DNA of 64,000 nucleotides, taken from NCBI GenBank assembly GCA_020544565.1, contig CP078014.1, positions 1,641,874 to 1,705,873 on the forward strand, written 5' to 3'. Source of the DNA: Bradyrhizobiaceae bacterium (lineage in GTDB: Bacteria > Pseudomonadota > Alphaproteobacteria > Rhizobiales > Xanthobacteraceae). The notes below the pieces were generated by a model. The model was not told the origin of the DNA, did no database searches, and worked only from the letters and a program-made list of their open reading frames with translations. Numbering within the stretch: position 1 is the first letter of the stretch; each line of letters begins with the position of its first letter. The position numbers and the translations under genes were made by a program. Shown piece by piece: positions 53,096 through 62,912 of the stretch.

Positions 53096-54184
53096 TCAGT
53101 TGGGGAAAACCAACTGGTATTTTGGATTTGGCGCGAAATACGTGGCGACGATGTCCGGCGTGACGTCTTCCAGCCGCGCCGGCGACCATTTCGGATTGCG
53201 GTCCTTGTCGATGATCGCCGCGCGCACGCCTTCAGCGAATTCCGCGCTGGTGAACACCGTCAGCGCCGAATTGTATTCGCGAACCAGACATTCCTTCAAC
53301 GAGCGCGACCCGCGTGCGCGGCGGATCAATTCCAGCGTCACCTTCAGGCCGCGCGGCGATTTCTCCGCCAGCGTTGCGAGCGTCGCGCGCGCAAAGTCGG
53401 AGCCGTCCTGCGTCAGCGCGGCGACGATCTCTTCGACCGTGCTGAAGGCAAACGCGCGGTCGATCAGCTCGCGATGGGCAACGATGGGTGCCGCGACATT
53501 CGCCACGGCAAAGGTCTCGATGATGCCGCTGACGTCCGTGCAGCTCGCGCGCAGCGGCGCGTTCGCCAGCGCATCGCGCAGCGACGGCCATTCGGCGGAT
53601 GCGATCAACACGTCGGCCACGCCGGTATAGATGGCGTCCGCCCCGGTCATGGCCAGCCCGGTGAGCCCGTAATAGATGCCGAGTTCGCCCGGCATCCGCG
53701 ACAGCAGCCACGTGCCGCCGACATCGGGGAAAAAGCCCAGGCCGGCTTCGGGCATGCCGAGCATGGTCTTTTCAGTGACGATGCGATGGGCTCCGTGGGC
53801 GGCCAAGCCGACCCCGCCGCCCATCACGAGCCCGTTCATATAGGCCACATAGGGTTTGGAGTAATCCGGAATGCGCGCATTGAGAATGTACTCCTCGCGC
53901 CAGAACACCGGGCCGAGATCGCCGCCCGCTCGCGCGCTCTCGTAGAGGCCGCGAATATCGCCGCCGGCGCACAGCCCGCGCTCGCCCGCGCCCTCCAGCA
54001 GCACCAGCGACACGCCGGGGTCCGCCTCGAATTCGTCGAGCGCGGCCGTCATCGCGCGCACCATCCCGAGCGTCAGCGCATTGATCGCCTTGGGGCGGTT
54101 GAGCCGCACGATGCCCGCCGATCCCTCGCGGCGCGCGATCACTTCGCCCTGGGCAGCGGTATCCGCCCCGCCGGGAGCGTTCAT
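53096..54184 (-). CDS. 3-hydroxyisobutyryl-CoA hydrolase
   Basis: The protein has 362 residues, longer than a simple crotonase and right for HIBYL-CoA hydrolase. VRLNRPKAINALTLGMVRAM near residue 27, GLCAGGDIRGLYE near residue 70, MNGLVMGGGVGLAAHG near residue 115 and MPEAGLGFFPDVGGTWLLSR near residue 143 match the hydrolase form, including the FPDVG stretch. It frees 3-hydroxyisobutyrate from CoA. The start overlaps the acyl-CoA dehydrogenase stop (ATGA). Confidence 0.92.
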   Translation of the reverse strand: MNAPGGADTAAQGEVIARREGSAGIVRLNRPKAINALTLGMVRAMTAALDEFEADPGVSLVLLEGAGERGLCAGGDIRGLYESARAGGDLGPVFWREEYILNARIPDYSKPYVAYMNGLVMGGGVGLAAHGAHRIVTEKTMLGMPEAGLGFFPDVGGTWLLSRMPGELGIYYGLTGLAMTGADAIYTGVADVLIASAEWPSLRDALANAPLRASCTDVSGIIETFAVANVAAPIVAHRELIDRAFAFSTVEEIVAALTQDGSDFARATLATLAEKSPRGLKVTLELIRRARGSRSLKECLVREYNSALTVFTSAEFAEGVRAAIIDKDRNPKWSPARLEDVTPDIVATYFAPNPKYQLVFPN

Positions 54185-55326
54185 CGCGCGCCCTCGATCA
54201 GCTTGCGCGCCACGATCAGGCGCATGATTTCGTTGGTCCCCTCAAGAATCTGGTGCACGCGCAGGTCTCTCACGATCTTCTCGATGCCGTATTCCGACAG
54301 ATAACCATAGCCGCCATGCAGTTGCAGCGCCTGATTGGCCACCTCGAACCCCACGTCGGTGCCGAAGCGCTTGGCCATGGCGCACAGCGTCGTGGCGTCG
54401 GGGTCCTTGCGGTCCAGCGCCGCGGCCGCCCGCCACAGAAACGTACGCGCCGCTTCCAGCTCGATCGCCATGTCGGCAAGACGAAACTGCAGCGCCTGGA
54501 ATTCGTCGAGGCGCTTGCCGAACGCCTTGCGCTCGCGGGTATAGGCCAGCGCCTTGTCGAGCGCCGATTGCGCCCCGCCGAGCGAACAGGCCGCGATGTT
54601 GAGCCGTCCGCCATCAAGCCCGGCCATGGCGATCTTGAAGCCGATACCTTCGTCGCCGAGGCGATTGGCCACCGGCACGCGGGCGTTCTCGAAGATCACC
54701 GCGCGGGTCGGCTGGGCGTTCCAGCCCATCTTGCGTTCGTTGGCACCAAACGACACGCCGGGCGTATCGCCCTCGATCACCAGCGTGGAGATTCCGGAGG
54801 GACCGTTGCCGCCGGTGCGCACCATCGCGACATAGAGATCGCTGCGCCCCGCGCCGGAAATGAACTGCTTCTGGCCGTTGAGCACGTAGTGATCGCCGTC
54901 GCGCACGGCGCGGGTGCCGAGCGCGGCGGCGTCGGAGCCGGAGCCAGGCTCGGTCAGCGCGTAGCTCGCGATCAGTTCCATGGTGCACAGGCGCGGCAGC
55001 CACTTGTGGCGCTGTTCGTCTGAGCCATAGGCATCGATCATCCACGCCGCCATGTTGTGGATCGAGATGAACGACGACACTGTCGGGCATCCGCCCGCCA
55101 GCGCCTCGAAGATCAGCGCCGCGTCAAACCGCGTCAGCGCCGAGCCGCCGACGTCGTCGCGGATGTAGATGCCGCCGATGCCGAGCGCCGCCGCCTCGCG
55201 CATCACGTCCACGGGGAAGAATTTCTCCTCGTCCCATGTCAGCGCGAAGGGGGCGATCCTTTCGGCGGCAAATGCGCGCGCCATGTCGCGCACGGCGATC
55301 TGATCGTCATTGAGCGCGAACTGCAT
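54181..55326 (-). CDS. Isobutyryl-CoA dehydrogenase-type acyl-CoA dehydrogenase
   Basis: The protein has 381 residues. YALTEPGSGSDAAALGTRA near residue 125 is the first signature; the C-terminal second signature ends in VHQILEGTNEIMRLIVARK, whose Glu is the catalytic base. SSFISIHNMAAWMIDAYG near residue 82 is the mark of the isobutyryl-CoA (ACAD8) group. It converts isobutyryl-CoA to methacrylyl-CoA in valine degradation. It lies between mmsA (14 bp away) and the hydrolase. Confidence 0.9.
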   Translation of the reverse strand: MQFALNDDQIAVRDMARAFAAERIAPFALTWDEEKFFPVDVMREAAALGIGGIYIRDDVGGSALTRFDAALIFEALAGGCPTVSSFISIHNMAAWMIDAYGSDEQRHKWLPRLCTMELIASYALTEPGSGSDAAALGTRAVRDGDHYVLNGQKQFISGAGRSDLYVAMVRTGGNGPSGISTLVIEGDTPGVSFGANERKMGWNAQPTRAVIFENARVPVANRLGDEGIGFKIAMAGLDGGRLNIAACSLGGAQSALDKALAYTRERKAFGKRLDEFQALQFRLADMAIELEAARTFLWRAAAALDRKDPDATTLCAMAKRFGTDVGFEVANQALQLHGGYGYLSEYGIEKIVRDLRVHQILEGTNEIMRLIVARKLIEGAR

Positions 55327-55340
55327 GACGGATCGCCCGT

Positions 55341-56834
55341 CTACTTGCTCTGGAACGCGAACTGGGCCCCTTCCTTGACACCCGACGGCCAGCGCGACGT
55401 CACCGTCTTGGTCTTGGTGTAGAAGCGCACCGAATCCGGACCATACTGGTTGAGATCGCCGAAGCCCGAACGCTTCCAGCCGCCGAAGGTGTAATAAGCC
55501 ACCGGCACCGGGATCGGCACGTTGACGCCGACCATGCCGACATTGACGCGCGCGGTGAACTCGCGCGCCGCATCGCCGTCGCGCGTGAAGATCGCGACGC
55601 CGTTGCCATATTCGTGGTCGGACGGCAGCGCCAGCGCTTCCTCGAAATCGTTCGCGCGCACCACCGACAGCACCGGCCCGAAAATCTCGTCCTTGTAGAT
55701 GCGCATGTCTTTAGTAACGTTGTCGAACAGACAGGCGCCCATGTAGAAGCCGTTCTCGTAGCCCTGCATCTTGAAGCCGCGGCCATCGACCGCGAGTTTC
55801 GCGCCTTCCTTCACGCCGATATCGACATAATTCCGCACCCGCTCCAGCGCGGCCTTGGTGACCAGCGGGCCGAAGTCCGCGCTCGCATCGGTCGAGGGTC
55901 CGATCTTGAGGCTTTCGACGCGCGGGATGAGCTTTTCCATCAGCCGGTCGGCGGTGGTCTTGCCGACCGGGACGGCCACCGAAATCGCCATGCAGCGTTC
56001 ACCGGCGGCGCCGTAGCCCGCGCCGACCAGCGCATCGACCGACTGGTCAAGATCGGCGTCGGGCATGATGATCATGTGGTTCTTGGCGCCGCCGAAGCAC
56101 TGGGCGCGCTTTCCGGTCGCGGCCGCGCGCGCATAGATATACTGCGCGATGTCGGACGAGCCGACGAAGCCGACGGCGGAAATATCGTGATCGTCGAGAA
56201 TGGCGTCCACGGCTTCCTTGTCGCCGTTGACGACATTGAGGATGCCGGGCGGCAGGCCGGCCTCGAGCATCAGCTCCGCAAGGCGCATCGGCACGCCGGG
56301 GTCGCGCTCAGAAGGCTTGAGGATGAAGGCATTGCCACAGGCGATGGCGGGTGCGAATTTCCACATCGGGATCATCGCCGGGAAATTGAACGGCGTGATG
56401 CCGGCGACGACGCCGAGCGGCTGACGCATCGAATAGCTGTCGATGCCGGGACCCGCTCCCTCAGTGTAGCCGCCCTTCATGAGCTCGGGGATACCGATCG
56501 CGTATTCCACGACTTCGACGCCGCGGAAGATATCGCCCTTGGCGTCGGGGATCGTCTTGCCGTGCTCACGCGCCAGCAACTCGGCCAGCGAATCGTTTTC
56601 CTTCGCCACCAGTTCCAGAAACTTCATCAGCACGCGGACGCGGCGCTGCGGATTGGTCGCGCCCCATGCCGGCTGCGCCGCCTTGGCGTTCTCGATCGCG
56701 GCGCGCATCTCCGCCTGGCTCGCCAGCGCCACCTGGGCCTGAACCTCGCCGGTCATCGGCTCGTAAACGTCGGCGAACCGCCCTGACGTACCCTTGACCT
56801 CACGGCCGCCGATGAAATGCCCGATCGTACGCAT
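55341..56834 (-). CDS. mmsA: Methylmalonate-semialdehyde dehydrogenase (CoA-acylating)
   Basis: The protein has 497 residues from ATG 56834 (MRTIGHFIGG); the longer frame upstream is not conserved. It is an aldehyde dehydrogenase fold; ITPFNFPAMIPMWKFAPAIA near residue 145, GFVGSSDIAQYIY near residue 225, and the nucleophile in GAAGERCMAISVAVPVG near residue 280 are typical of MmsA. It produces propionyl-CoA from methylmalonate semialdehyde. It is the first gene of the valine operon; the TetR gene lies 148 bp upstream on the same strand. Confidence 0.94.
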   Translation of the reverse strand: MRTIGHFIGGREVKGTSGRFADVYEPMTGEVQAQVALASQAEMRAAIENAKAAQPAWGATNPQRRVRVLMKFLELVAKENDSLAELLAREHGKTIPDAKGDIFRGVEVVEYAIGIPELMKGGYTEGAGPGIDSYSMRQPLGVVAGITPFNFPAMIPMWKFAPAIACGNAFILKPSERDPGVPMRLAELMLEAGLPPGILNVVNGDKEAVDAILDDHDISAVGFVGSSDIAQYIYARAAATGKRAQCFGGAKNHMIIMPDADLDQSVDALVGAGYGAAGERCMAISVAVPVGKTTADRLMEKLIPRVESLKIGPSTDASADFGPLVTKAALERVRNYVDIGVKEGAKLAVDGRGFKMQGYENGFYMGACLFDNVTKDMRIYKDEIFGPVLSVVRANDFEEALALPSDHEYGNGVAIFTRDGDAAREFTARVNVGMVGVNVPIPVPVAYYTFGGWKRSGFGDLNQYGPDSVRFYTKTKTVTSRWPSGVKEGAQFAFQSK

Positions 56835-56982
56835 GCCTATCCTCCAGAGACGAGTGTTTGTGGAACGATAGCACCGTCCGGACGCGTATTGGAACGGGGT
56901 TTGACGCACAGCCTGATGGCGCGCCATGCAAAGATGCCGCCCGGCGGTGCCGCCGAGCACTCATGGTCGCCCCTGAAGCCGC

Positions 56983-57696
56983 TCAGGCCGGGGTTTTCGC
57001 GCAGCCTGCCGCTCCGGCGGGCGCGCCGGATTTGGTCTTGAGCCTGGGTTTAGGCTCGGGTTTGGGCTTCGGTTTGGCCTTGGCCGCAACCGCCTTGGTC
57101 GCCGGCGGTTGTACCGCCGCCTCGCCGCGCAAGGCGGCGGCGCGCCCGGCGGAGAGAATCTCGTCGGAGAATTCGGTGTTGCCGGCGGTCCGCGCCAGGA
57201 TCAGGGCCCCCATCATGGTGGCCAGCGCGCCGATGGCCTCGCGCCGGGCGGCCTTCGGCGACTGCCCCGGAATCTGCTCCACCATCATGTCGACCATCTG
57301 CTCCAGCTTCCCGGCGAAGGTCCGGCGCGTCTTGGGGTCGCCGCGCAGCACGTCGACCCCGAGCGACGGCAGGGCGCAGCCATGGCCGACATCGTCGCGA
57401 TGCCCGGCGGTGAGATAGCCGTTGACGATCGCGGCCAGACGCTGGCCCTCCGGTGCGCTTTCCGCCCGTTTGCGCCACCGCCGCATGGTCTGCTCCATGG
57501 CGTGGGCGAAGGCTTCGCCGATCAGGGCGTCACGCGAGGCGAAATGGGCGTAGAAGCCGCCATGGGTGAGGCCCGCCTCCTTCATCAGTTCGGCGACGCC
57601 AAGAGCGGAGGCGCCGCGCTCACGCAGCCGCACGGACGCGTTCTTCACGATCCGCTGGTGCGTTTCGGCCTTGTGGTCCTTGGAGTAGCGCATCAT
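56983..57696 (-). CDS. TetR/AcrR-family regulator with a Lys-Pro-rich C-terminal tail
   Basis: The protein has 237 residues. The DNA-binding domain is residues 8-58, with the helix-turn-helix GVAELMKEAGLTHGGFYAHF. After the ligand domain (to about residue 190) comes a low-complexity tail rich in Ala, Lys and Pro (KPKPKPEPKPRLKTK), unusual for the family and of no known role; it could aid DNA contact. It lies upstream of mmsA and divergent from a crotonase gene, so it may control either. Ligand unknown. Confidence 0.85.
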   Translation of the reverse strand: MMRYSKDHKAETHQRIVKNASVRLRERGASALGVAELMKEAGLTHGGFYAHFASRDALIGEAFAHAMEQTMRRWRKRAESAPEGQRLAAIVNGYLTAGHRDDVGHGCALPSLGVDVLRGDPKTRRTFAGKLEQMVDMMVEQIPGQSPKAARREAIGALATMMGALILARTAGNTEFSDEILSAGRAAALRGEAAVQPPATKAVAAKAKPKPKPEPKPRLKTKSGAPAGAAGCAKTPA

Positions 57697-57847
57697 CGCC
57701 TCATGACATGGCCATCATCATATAATAGCACGGTTTCGCGGCAGAAACCGTGCGCGGGGGGAAAATAGCTGCCATGCGCGGGAGTTTGACGCGCCGCGGC
57801 GGATCGCGCAGCATCCCTGTCCCTCCTCAGCGTCAGGCCGATCCGCC

Positions 57848-58618
57848 ATGCCCCTGCTCAACGACCACTGCCACCTTACGCGCAACGACAACGGCGTCGC
57901 GCAACTGACCATCTGCAACGCGGGCCCGCTCAACATCCTCAATTCGCCCGCCATCGCGGACTTGCGCAACGGGCTCGAAACGCTGGCGGCCGACGACAGC
58001 ATCCGCGCGCTGATCATCGCCGGCTCCGGCGAGAAAAGCATGATCGGCGGCGCCGACATCAAGGAGATGGCGAGGCTCGATCAGGCCTCCGCTGAAACCT
58101 TCATCACCGGCCTGCGCGACCTGTGCGAGGCGGCACGCCATTTTCCCGCGCCGGTCATCGCCCGGCTGCGCGGATGGTGCCTCGGCGGCGGGCTGGAATT
58201 CGCCGCCGCCTGCGATCTGCGGATTGCTGCGCAGGATGCGCAGTTCGCGATGCCGGAGGTGAAGGTGGGAATCCCCTCGGTGATCCACGCCGCCCTGCTG
58301 CCCCGGCTGATCGGCTGGGGCCGCGCGCGCTGGCTGATCCTCACCGCAGCCACCATCGATGCGCCCACCGCGCTGAACTGGGGTCTGGTCGATCAGGTGG
58401 TGCCGGTGGACGATCTCGATGCTGCCATCGCGGACGTCGCAGCGGCCATCGCCGCCTGCGGGCCGGACACCATGCGCAGCCAGAAAGCGCTGCTGCGGCA
58501 ATGGGAGGAACTGCCGCTGACGGAATCCGTCGATCTCAGCATCGAGGCGTTCGGCCGCGCGTTCCTCAGCGGCGAGCCGCAACGTCACATGCAGGCGTTC
58601 CTCGACAGGCGAAAATAA
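57848..58618 (+). CDS. Enoyl-CoA hydratase/isomerase family protein
   Basis: The protein has 256 residues. MIGGADIKEMARLD near residue 65 and RGWCLGGGLEFAAACDLRIA near residue 110 form the oxyanion hole; MPEVKVGIPSVIHAALLPRL near residue 137 lacks the usual GGTQRL and has a proline-rich IPSVIHA loop, as in some divergent crotonases, so hydratase activity is not assured. It starts 151 bp from the divergent TetR gene. Substrate unknown. Confidence 0.82.
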   Translation: MPLLNDHCHLTRNDNGVAQLTICNAGPLNILNSPAIADLRNGLETLAADDSIRALIIAGSGEKSMIGGADIKEMARLDQASAETFITGLRDLCEAARHFPAPVIARLRGWCLGGGLEFAAACDLRIAAQDAQFAMPEVKVGIPSVIHAALLPRLIGWGRARWLILTAATIDAPTALNWGLVDQVVPVDDLDAAIADVAAAIAACGPDTMRSQKALLRQWEELPLTESVDLSIEAFGRAFLSGEPQRHMQAFLDRRK

Positions 58619-58824
58619 CTCATCCGTGGCAGCAGAATAAGTCATGCCCGCGCCCGGGTCCCGCGGGGCGTTTCAAACACGCTGTCGCTTGCTCGCTTGT
58701 ATTTGATCCCGCTATTCTCATCGCGGCGATTGCAATTTTCACCTTCTTTCATATGATATCCGTCATCTTAATTGGCGAAGCCCGTTTATCGGCACAACCC
58801 GCGCGCCGGCCACAGGAGAGTTGA

Positions 58825-60018
58825 ATGTCCACATCCGATCCCGTCGTCATCGTCTCCGCCGTCCGCACCCCGCTTGGTCGCTTCCAGGGCGATCTGGCGT
58901 CGTTCAGCGCCCACAATCTCGGATCGCACGCCATCGGCGCGGCGCTGGAACGGGCGAAGCTGTCGCCCGAGCGCGTCGACGAGGTCCTGATGGGATGCGT
59001 CCTTCCCGCCGGTCAAGGACAGGCTCCTGCCCGCCAGGCCGCGCGCGGCGCGAAGCTGCCCGATTCCGCCGGCGCCACTACCATCAACAAGGTCTGCGGC
59101 TCCGGCATGAAGGCGACCATGCTGGCGCACGACCTCATCCATGCCGGCTCGGCGGATATCGTGGTGTCGGGCGGCATGGAGAGCATGACCAACGCGCCCT
59201 ATCTGCTCGCCAAGGCGCGCGGCGGCTATCGCATCGGCCATGACCGCATCATCGACCACATGCTGATGGACGGCCTTGAAGACGCCTACGAGACCGGCCG
59301 CTCGATGGGCGACTTCGGCGAAACCTGCGCCGAAACCTACCAGTTCACCCGCAAGGATCAGGACGACTACGCCATCGAGACCCTGACGCGGGCGCGCAAC
59401 GCCGTGCAGAGCGGCGCGTTCAAGAATGAAATCGCGCCGATCTCGGTGAAGGAAAAAGCCGGCGTGCGCGTCGTCGAGAACGACGAGCACCCGCTCAAGG
59501 TGGATCCGGCCAAGATCCCGAATTTGAAGCCCGCGTTCCGACCCAACGGCACCATCACGCCGGCCGCCTCCTCCGCGAATGCCGATGGCGCGGCGGCGCT
59601 GGTGCTGACGCGCCGCTCGATCGCCGAGCGCGAGGGTCTGCCGATCCTCGCCGAGATCAAGGGCCATTCCACCCACGCTCAGGCGCCGGACTGGTTCACC
59701 ACCGCGCCGATCCCGGCCATCCGCAAGCTGCTCGACAAGCTTGGCTGGAGCGTGGGCGACGTCGATCTGTTCGAGATCAACGAAGCCTTCGCGGTGGTGC
59801 CGATGGCGGCCGCGCGCGACCTCGCCATTCCGCGCGACAAACTCAACGTCAACGGCGGCGCCTGCGCGCTCGGCCACCCGATCGGCGCCACCGGCGCGCG
59901 GCTGATCGTGACGCTGCTGCATGCGATGGAGAGCGCCAACGCCCGCCGCGGCATCGCCTCGCTGTGCATCGGCGGCGGCGAAGCCACCGCCATCGCCATC
60001 GAACGCCAGCCGAACTGA
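58825..60018 (+). CDS. Acetyl-CoA acetyltransferase (thiolase II)
   Basis: The protein has 397 residues. VVIVSAVRTPLGRFQG at the N-terminus; the nucleophile is C91 in NKVCGSGMKA; the NEAFAVVPMAAARD loop is near residue 320; and the C-terminal GGACALGHPIGATGAR with its catalytic histidine is near residue 350. All three catalytic regions are intact. It makes or splits acetoacetyl-CoA or short 3-ketoacyl-CoA. A GGAGAG site lies just upstream. Monocistronic, or followed by the FabF-like gene 32 bp on. Confidence 0.92.
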   Translation: MSTSDPVVIVSAVRTPLGRFQGDLASFSAHNLGSHAIGAALERAKLSPERVDEVLMGCVLPAGQGQAPARQAARGAKLPDSAGATTINKVCGSGMKATMLAHDLIHAGSADIVVSGGMESMTNAPYLLAKARGGYRIGHDRIIDHMLMDGLEDAYETGRSMGDFGETCAETYQFTRKDQDDYAIETLTRARNAVQSGAFKNEIAPISVKEKAGVRVVENDEHPLKVDPAKIPNLKPAFRPNGTITPAASSANADGAAALVLTRRSIAEREGLPILAEIKGHSTHAQAPDWFTTAPIPAIRKLLDKLGWSVGDVDLFEINEAFAVVPMAAARDLAIPRDKLNVNGGACALGHPIGATGARLIVTLLHAMESANARRGIASLCIGGGEATAIAIERQPN

Positions 60019-60050
60019 TCGCCGCCGCAGGCTCAACCCGTGGTGAGACC

Positions 60051-61331
60051 GTGAAGCGAAGCAGCTCGATACGACGCATCGTCGTCACCGGCATGGGCGC
60101 GGTCTCCCCGCTCGGCGTCGGCGTGGAGGGCAACTGGTCGCGATTGCTGGCCGGACACTCCGGCATCCGCGCGCTGTCCGACAATGTCGCGGCCGACCTG
60201 CCGGTGAAGGTGTGCGGCACCGTGCCGGACATCGTGGACGATCCCGCATCCGGCTTCGATGTCGACCGCGCGATTCCGAAAAAGGATCAGAAGAAAATGG
60301 ACCGCTTCATCCAGTTCGCCATCACGGCGGCGGATGAAGCGATCGCGCAGGCCGGATGGATGCCGCAGGATGCACGCGCGCGCGAGCGCACCGCCACCAT
60401 CATCGCCTCCGGCGTCGGCGGATTTCCGATCATCGTCGATACCGTGCGCGCCGTGGACGACCGCGGCGTGCGCCGGCTGTCGCCGTTCACCGTGCCATCC
60501 TTCCTGGTCAATCTCGCCGCTGGACAGGTGTCGATCAAGCACGGTTTCAAAGGCCCGCTCGGCGCGCCGGTGACCGCCTGCGCCGCCGGCGTACAGGCCA
60601 TCGGCGATGCCGCGCGCCTGCTGCTCGCTGGCGAGGCGGACGTGGCCGTCGCCGGCGGAGCGGAAGCCTGCATCGACCGTGTCAGCCTCGGCGGCTTCGC
60701 GGCCGCCCGCGCGCTGTCCACCGGCTTCAACGACGAACCGCGGCGCGCCTCGCGCCCGTTCGACCGCGACCGCGACGGTTTCGTGATGGGCGAAGGCGCG
60801 GGTATTCTAGTGATCGAAACGCTGGACCATGCGCTCGGCCGCGGCGCCACGCCGATCGCCGAACTGGTCGGCTACGGCACCACGTCCGACGCCTATCACA
60901 TGACCGCCGGTCCGGAAGACGGCGAAGGCGCGCGCCGCGCCATCGAAATCGCGCTGCGTCAGGCGGGCATCTCCCCGATCGAGGTGCAGCATCTCAACGC
61001 GCATGCGACATCGACGCCGGTGGGCGACAATGGCGAACTCGCCGCGATCAAATCCGTGTTCGGGACCGAGGGCCGGGTCGCAGTGACGTCGACGAAGTCC
61101 GCCACCGGCCACCTGCTCGGCGCGGCCGGGGGACTCGAGGCGGTGTTCTCGGTGCTGGCGCTGCGCGACCAGATCGCGCCCGCCACCCTCAATCTCGATC
61201 ATCCCGATGAGACCGCCGACGGCGTCGACCTCGTGCGCGGCGCAGCACGGCCGATGGCCATCGAGCATGTCATGTCGAACGGGTTCGGGTTCGGTGGCGT
61301 CAACGCCAGCGTGGTGTTCCGCCGCTGGTAA
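60051..61331 (+). CDS. Beta-ketoacyl-ACP synthase II-like protein
   Basis: The protein has 426 residues from GTG 60051, which gives the FabF N-terminus RRIVVTGMGAVSPLG. The nucleophile is in VTACAAGVQAIGDA near residue 177; the first histidine is in LNAHATSTPVGDNGE and the second in KSATGHLLGAAGGLEA. The Cys-His-His triad is complete. A stand-alone FabF copy next to a thiolase may serve a special acyl product rather than housekeeping fatty acid synthesis; that is inference. Confidence 0.9.
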   Translation: MKRSSSIRRIVVTGMGAVSPLGVGVEGNWSRLLAGHSGIRALSDNVAADLPVKVCGTVPDIVDDPASGFDVDRAIPKKDQKKMDRFIQFAITAADEAIAQAGWMPQDARARERTATIIASGVGGFPIIVDTVRAVDDRGVRRLSPFTVPSFLVNLAAGQVSIKHGFKGPLGAPVTACAAGVQAIGDAARLLLAGEADVAVAGGAEACIDRVSLGGFAAARALSTGFNDEPRRASRPFDRDRDGFVMGEGAGILVIETLDHALGRGATPIAELVGYGTTSDAYHMTAGPEDGEGARRAIEIALRQAGISPIEVQHLNAHATSTPVGDNGELAAIKSVFGTEGRVAVTSTKSATGHLLGAAGGLEAVFSVLALRDQIAPATLNLDHPDETADGVDLVRGAARPMAIEHVMSNGFGFGGVNASVVFRRW

Positions 61332-61380
61332 TGTGCGTTCGGCGCAACAGCGCGCAACAGTTCAGGAAGGCCCCACCGCC

Positions 61381-62253
61381 ATGCCCGTCATCGACAACCG
61401 CAACGCCGACCAGATCGCCTACTGGAACGGCGCCGCCGGCCGCTGTTGGACCGATCAGCAACAGATGCAGGATGTGGCGCTGGCCCCGGCCTCCGCCGCC
61501 CTGCTCGCGAAAGCCGCGCCGAAAGCCGGCGAGAGTGTCATCGATATCGGCTGCGGCTGCGGGGCGACATCGTTCGCTCTCGCCCGGGCGGTGGGCGCGA
61601 ACGGGCGCGTGGTCGGGGTGGATATTTCCGAGCCCATGCTGGGCCGGGCGCGGCAACTGGCTCCGCCCGACACGACGCTGAACTTCGCGCCGGTGGACTT
61701 CGTGCTGGCGGACGCCACCGTCCATCCCTTCGCGCCGGCCGCCGCCGACCTGCTGTTCTCCCGCTTCGGCGTGATGTTTTTCGCCGAGCCCGCAACATCC
61801 TTCGCCAACATGCGCCGAGCGCTGCGCCGCGGCGGACGCCTCGCCTTCGCCTGCTGGCGCACCCCGCGCGAAAACCCGTGGATGATGCTCGGCCTCAAGG
61901 AGGCCTACAAATACGTGCCGAAGCTGCCGCCAATGCAGCCGGACGACCCCGGTCCGTTCGCCTTCGCCAGCGAAGAGCGGGTGCACCGCATTCTGGACGA
62001 AGCCGGCTTTGCCGAGGTCCAGATGGAACCGGTCGACCTGTTCATCGACGTCGCCGCTGGCCGCGGCCTCGAGGCCGCCGTCCAGTCCACCCTTTCCATC
62101 GGCCCGACCAGCCTTGCGCTGGAAAACCAGCCGGCGGAGAAAGTCGCCGCTGCGACGCAATCGATCCGTGAGGTGCTGGCCTCGCACCTCAAGGGCGACA
62201 CCGTCCCGCTCAGTGGCGCGATCTGGCTGGTCACCGCCACCAACCCCACCTGA
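61381..62253 (+). CDS. SAM-dependent class I methyltransferase
   Basis: The protein has 290 residues from ATG 61381. The SAM motif I is VIDIGCGCGATSFALARAVG near residue 54, followed by acidic VVGVDISEPML (motif II); LLFSRFGVMFFAEPATSFAN near residue 127 and LRRGGRLAFACWR near residue 150 are the later motifs. This form, with MFFAEP, is common among alphaproteobacterial UbiE-like proteins of unknown substrate. It lies 49 bp after the FabF-like gene, same strand. Confidence 0.86.
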   Translation: MPVIDNRNADQIAYWNGAAGRCWTDQQQMQDVALAPASAALLAKAAPKAGESVIDIGCGCGATSFALARAVGANGRVVGVDISEPMLGRARQLAPPDTTLNFAPVDFVLADATVHPFAPAAADLLFSRFGVMFFAEPATSFANMRRALRRGGRLAFACWRTPRENPWMMLGLKEAYKYVPKLPPMQPDDPGPFAFASEERVHRILDEAGFAEVQMEPVDLFIDVAAGRGLEAAVQSTLSIGPTSLALENQPAEKVAAATQSIREVLASHLKGDTVPLSGAIWLVTATNPT

Positions 62254-62324
62254 CCCCGCACGCACGCTCGACAACATCCGGGTGGGCTCTTACTCTCCCG
62301 GCGGGACGGGGCGGGACGCGGACG

Positions 62325-62906
62325 ATGACACGCAGGATTTATGGCGCGGCGGTGCTGGCGGCTGCCCTGCTGGCTGCGGTGGCGCCGGCGGCGATCGCGC
62401 AGACCGACAGCAGCGTCGAGATCACATTCTGGAATTCGGTGAAGGACTCGCGCAACCCGGCGGAGATTGCGGCCTATCTCGACAAATATCCCACCGGCAC
62501 CTTCGCCCCGCTCGCCCGCATTCGCCTCGAAGCACTCAAGGCAAAAGCCGCGCCGCCGCCCGCAGGCGGCGAGCAATGGGCGGCGATCGCCTTCGCCGCA
62601 CGCGGCGCGTGGGGCGCGGTGTGGCAGAAGGCCAGCCGTGATGAGGCGGAATCCCGTGCGCTGGCTTTGTGCGCCAGCAATGGCGGCCGCGACTGCAAGG
62701 TCGCCTCCACCACCAAATGCGGCGCGATGTCGTTCTACACCACGCGCATCAGGCGCACGCGCTACTGGGGCGCCTACACCGCGGAGGGCGCAACCCTCGG
62801 CCAGGCCATCGACGCGGCATCGCAGCGCTGCAAGACCGAGGGCCGCAGCCCGCCCGATTGCAACATCCGGGCGTCGTTCTGCGCCGACGGCAGCCACAAG
62901 AGCTGA
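62325..62906 (+). CDS. Exported DUF4189-domain protein
   Basis: The protein has 193 residues. The signal peptide is about 24 residues (GAAVLAAALLAAVAPAAIAQ). A segment typical of caspase-associated repeats (FWNSVKDSRNPAEIAAYLDKY) follows near residue 35, then a DUF4189 domain: WAAIAFAARGAWGAVWQKAS near residue 85 and cysteines (LCASNGGRDCKV, SQRCKTEG, FCADG) likely in disulfides. It is probably periplasmic. Function unknown. Confidence 0.78.
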   Translation: MTRRIYGAAVLAAALLAAVAPAAIAQTDSSVEITFWNSVKDSRNPAEIAAYLDKYPTGTFAPLARIRLEALKAKAAPPPAGGEQWAAIAFAARGAWGAVWQKASRDEAESRALALCASNGGRDCKVASTTKCGAMSFYTTRIRRTRYWGAYTAEGATLGQAIDAASQRCKTEGRSPPDCNIRASFCADGSHKS

Positions 62907-62912
62907 GCCGGC

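Noticed and set aside
49851..53630. Very long plus-strand open frame (1259 codons) opposite several minus-strand genes
   Set aside because: It is antisense to MaoC, acyl-CoA synthetase, mmsB and hydrolase genes with clear motifs; long shadow frames are expected at this GC content.
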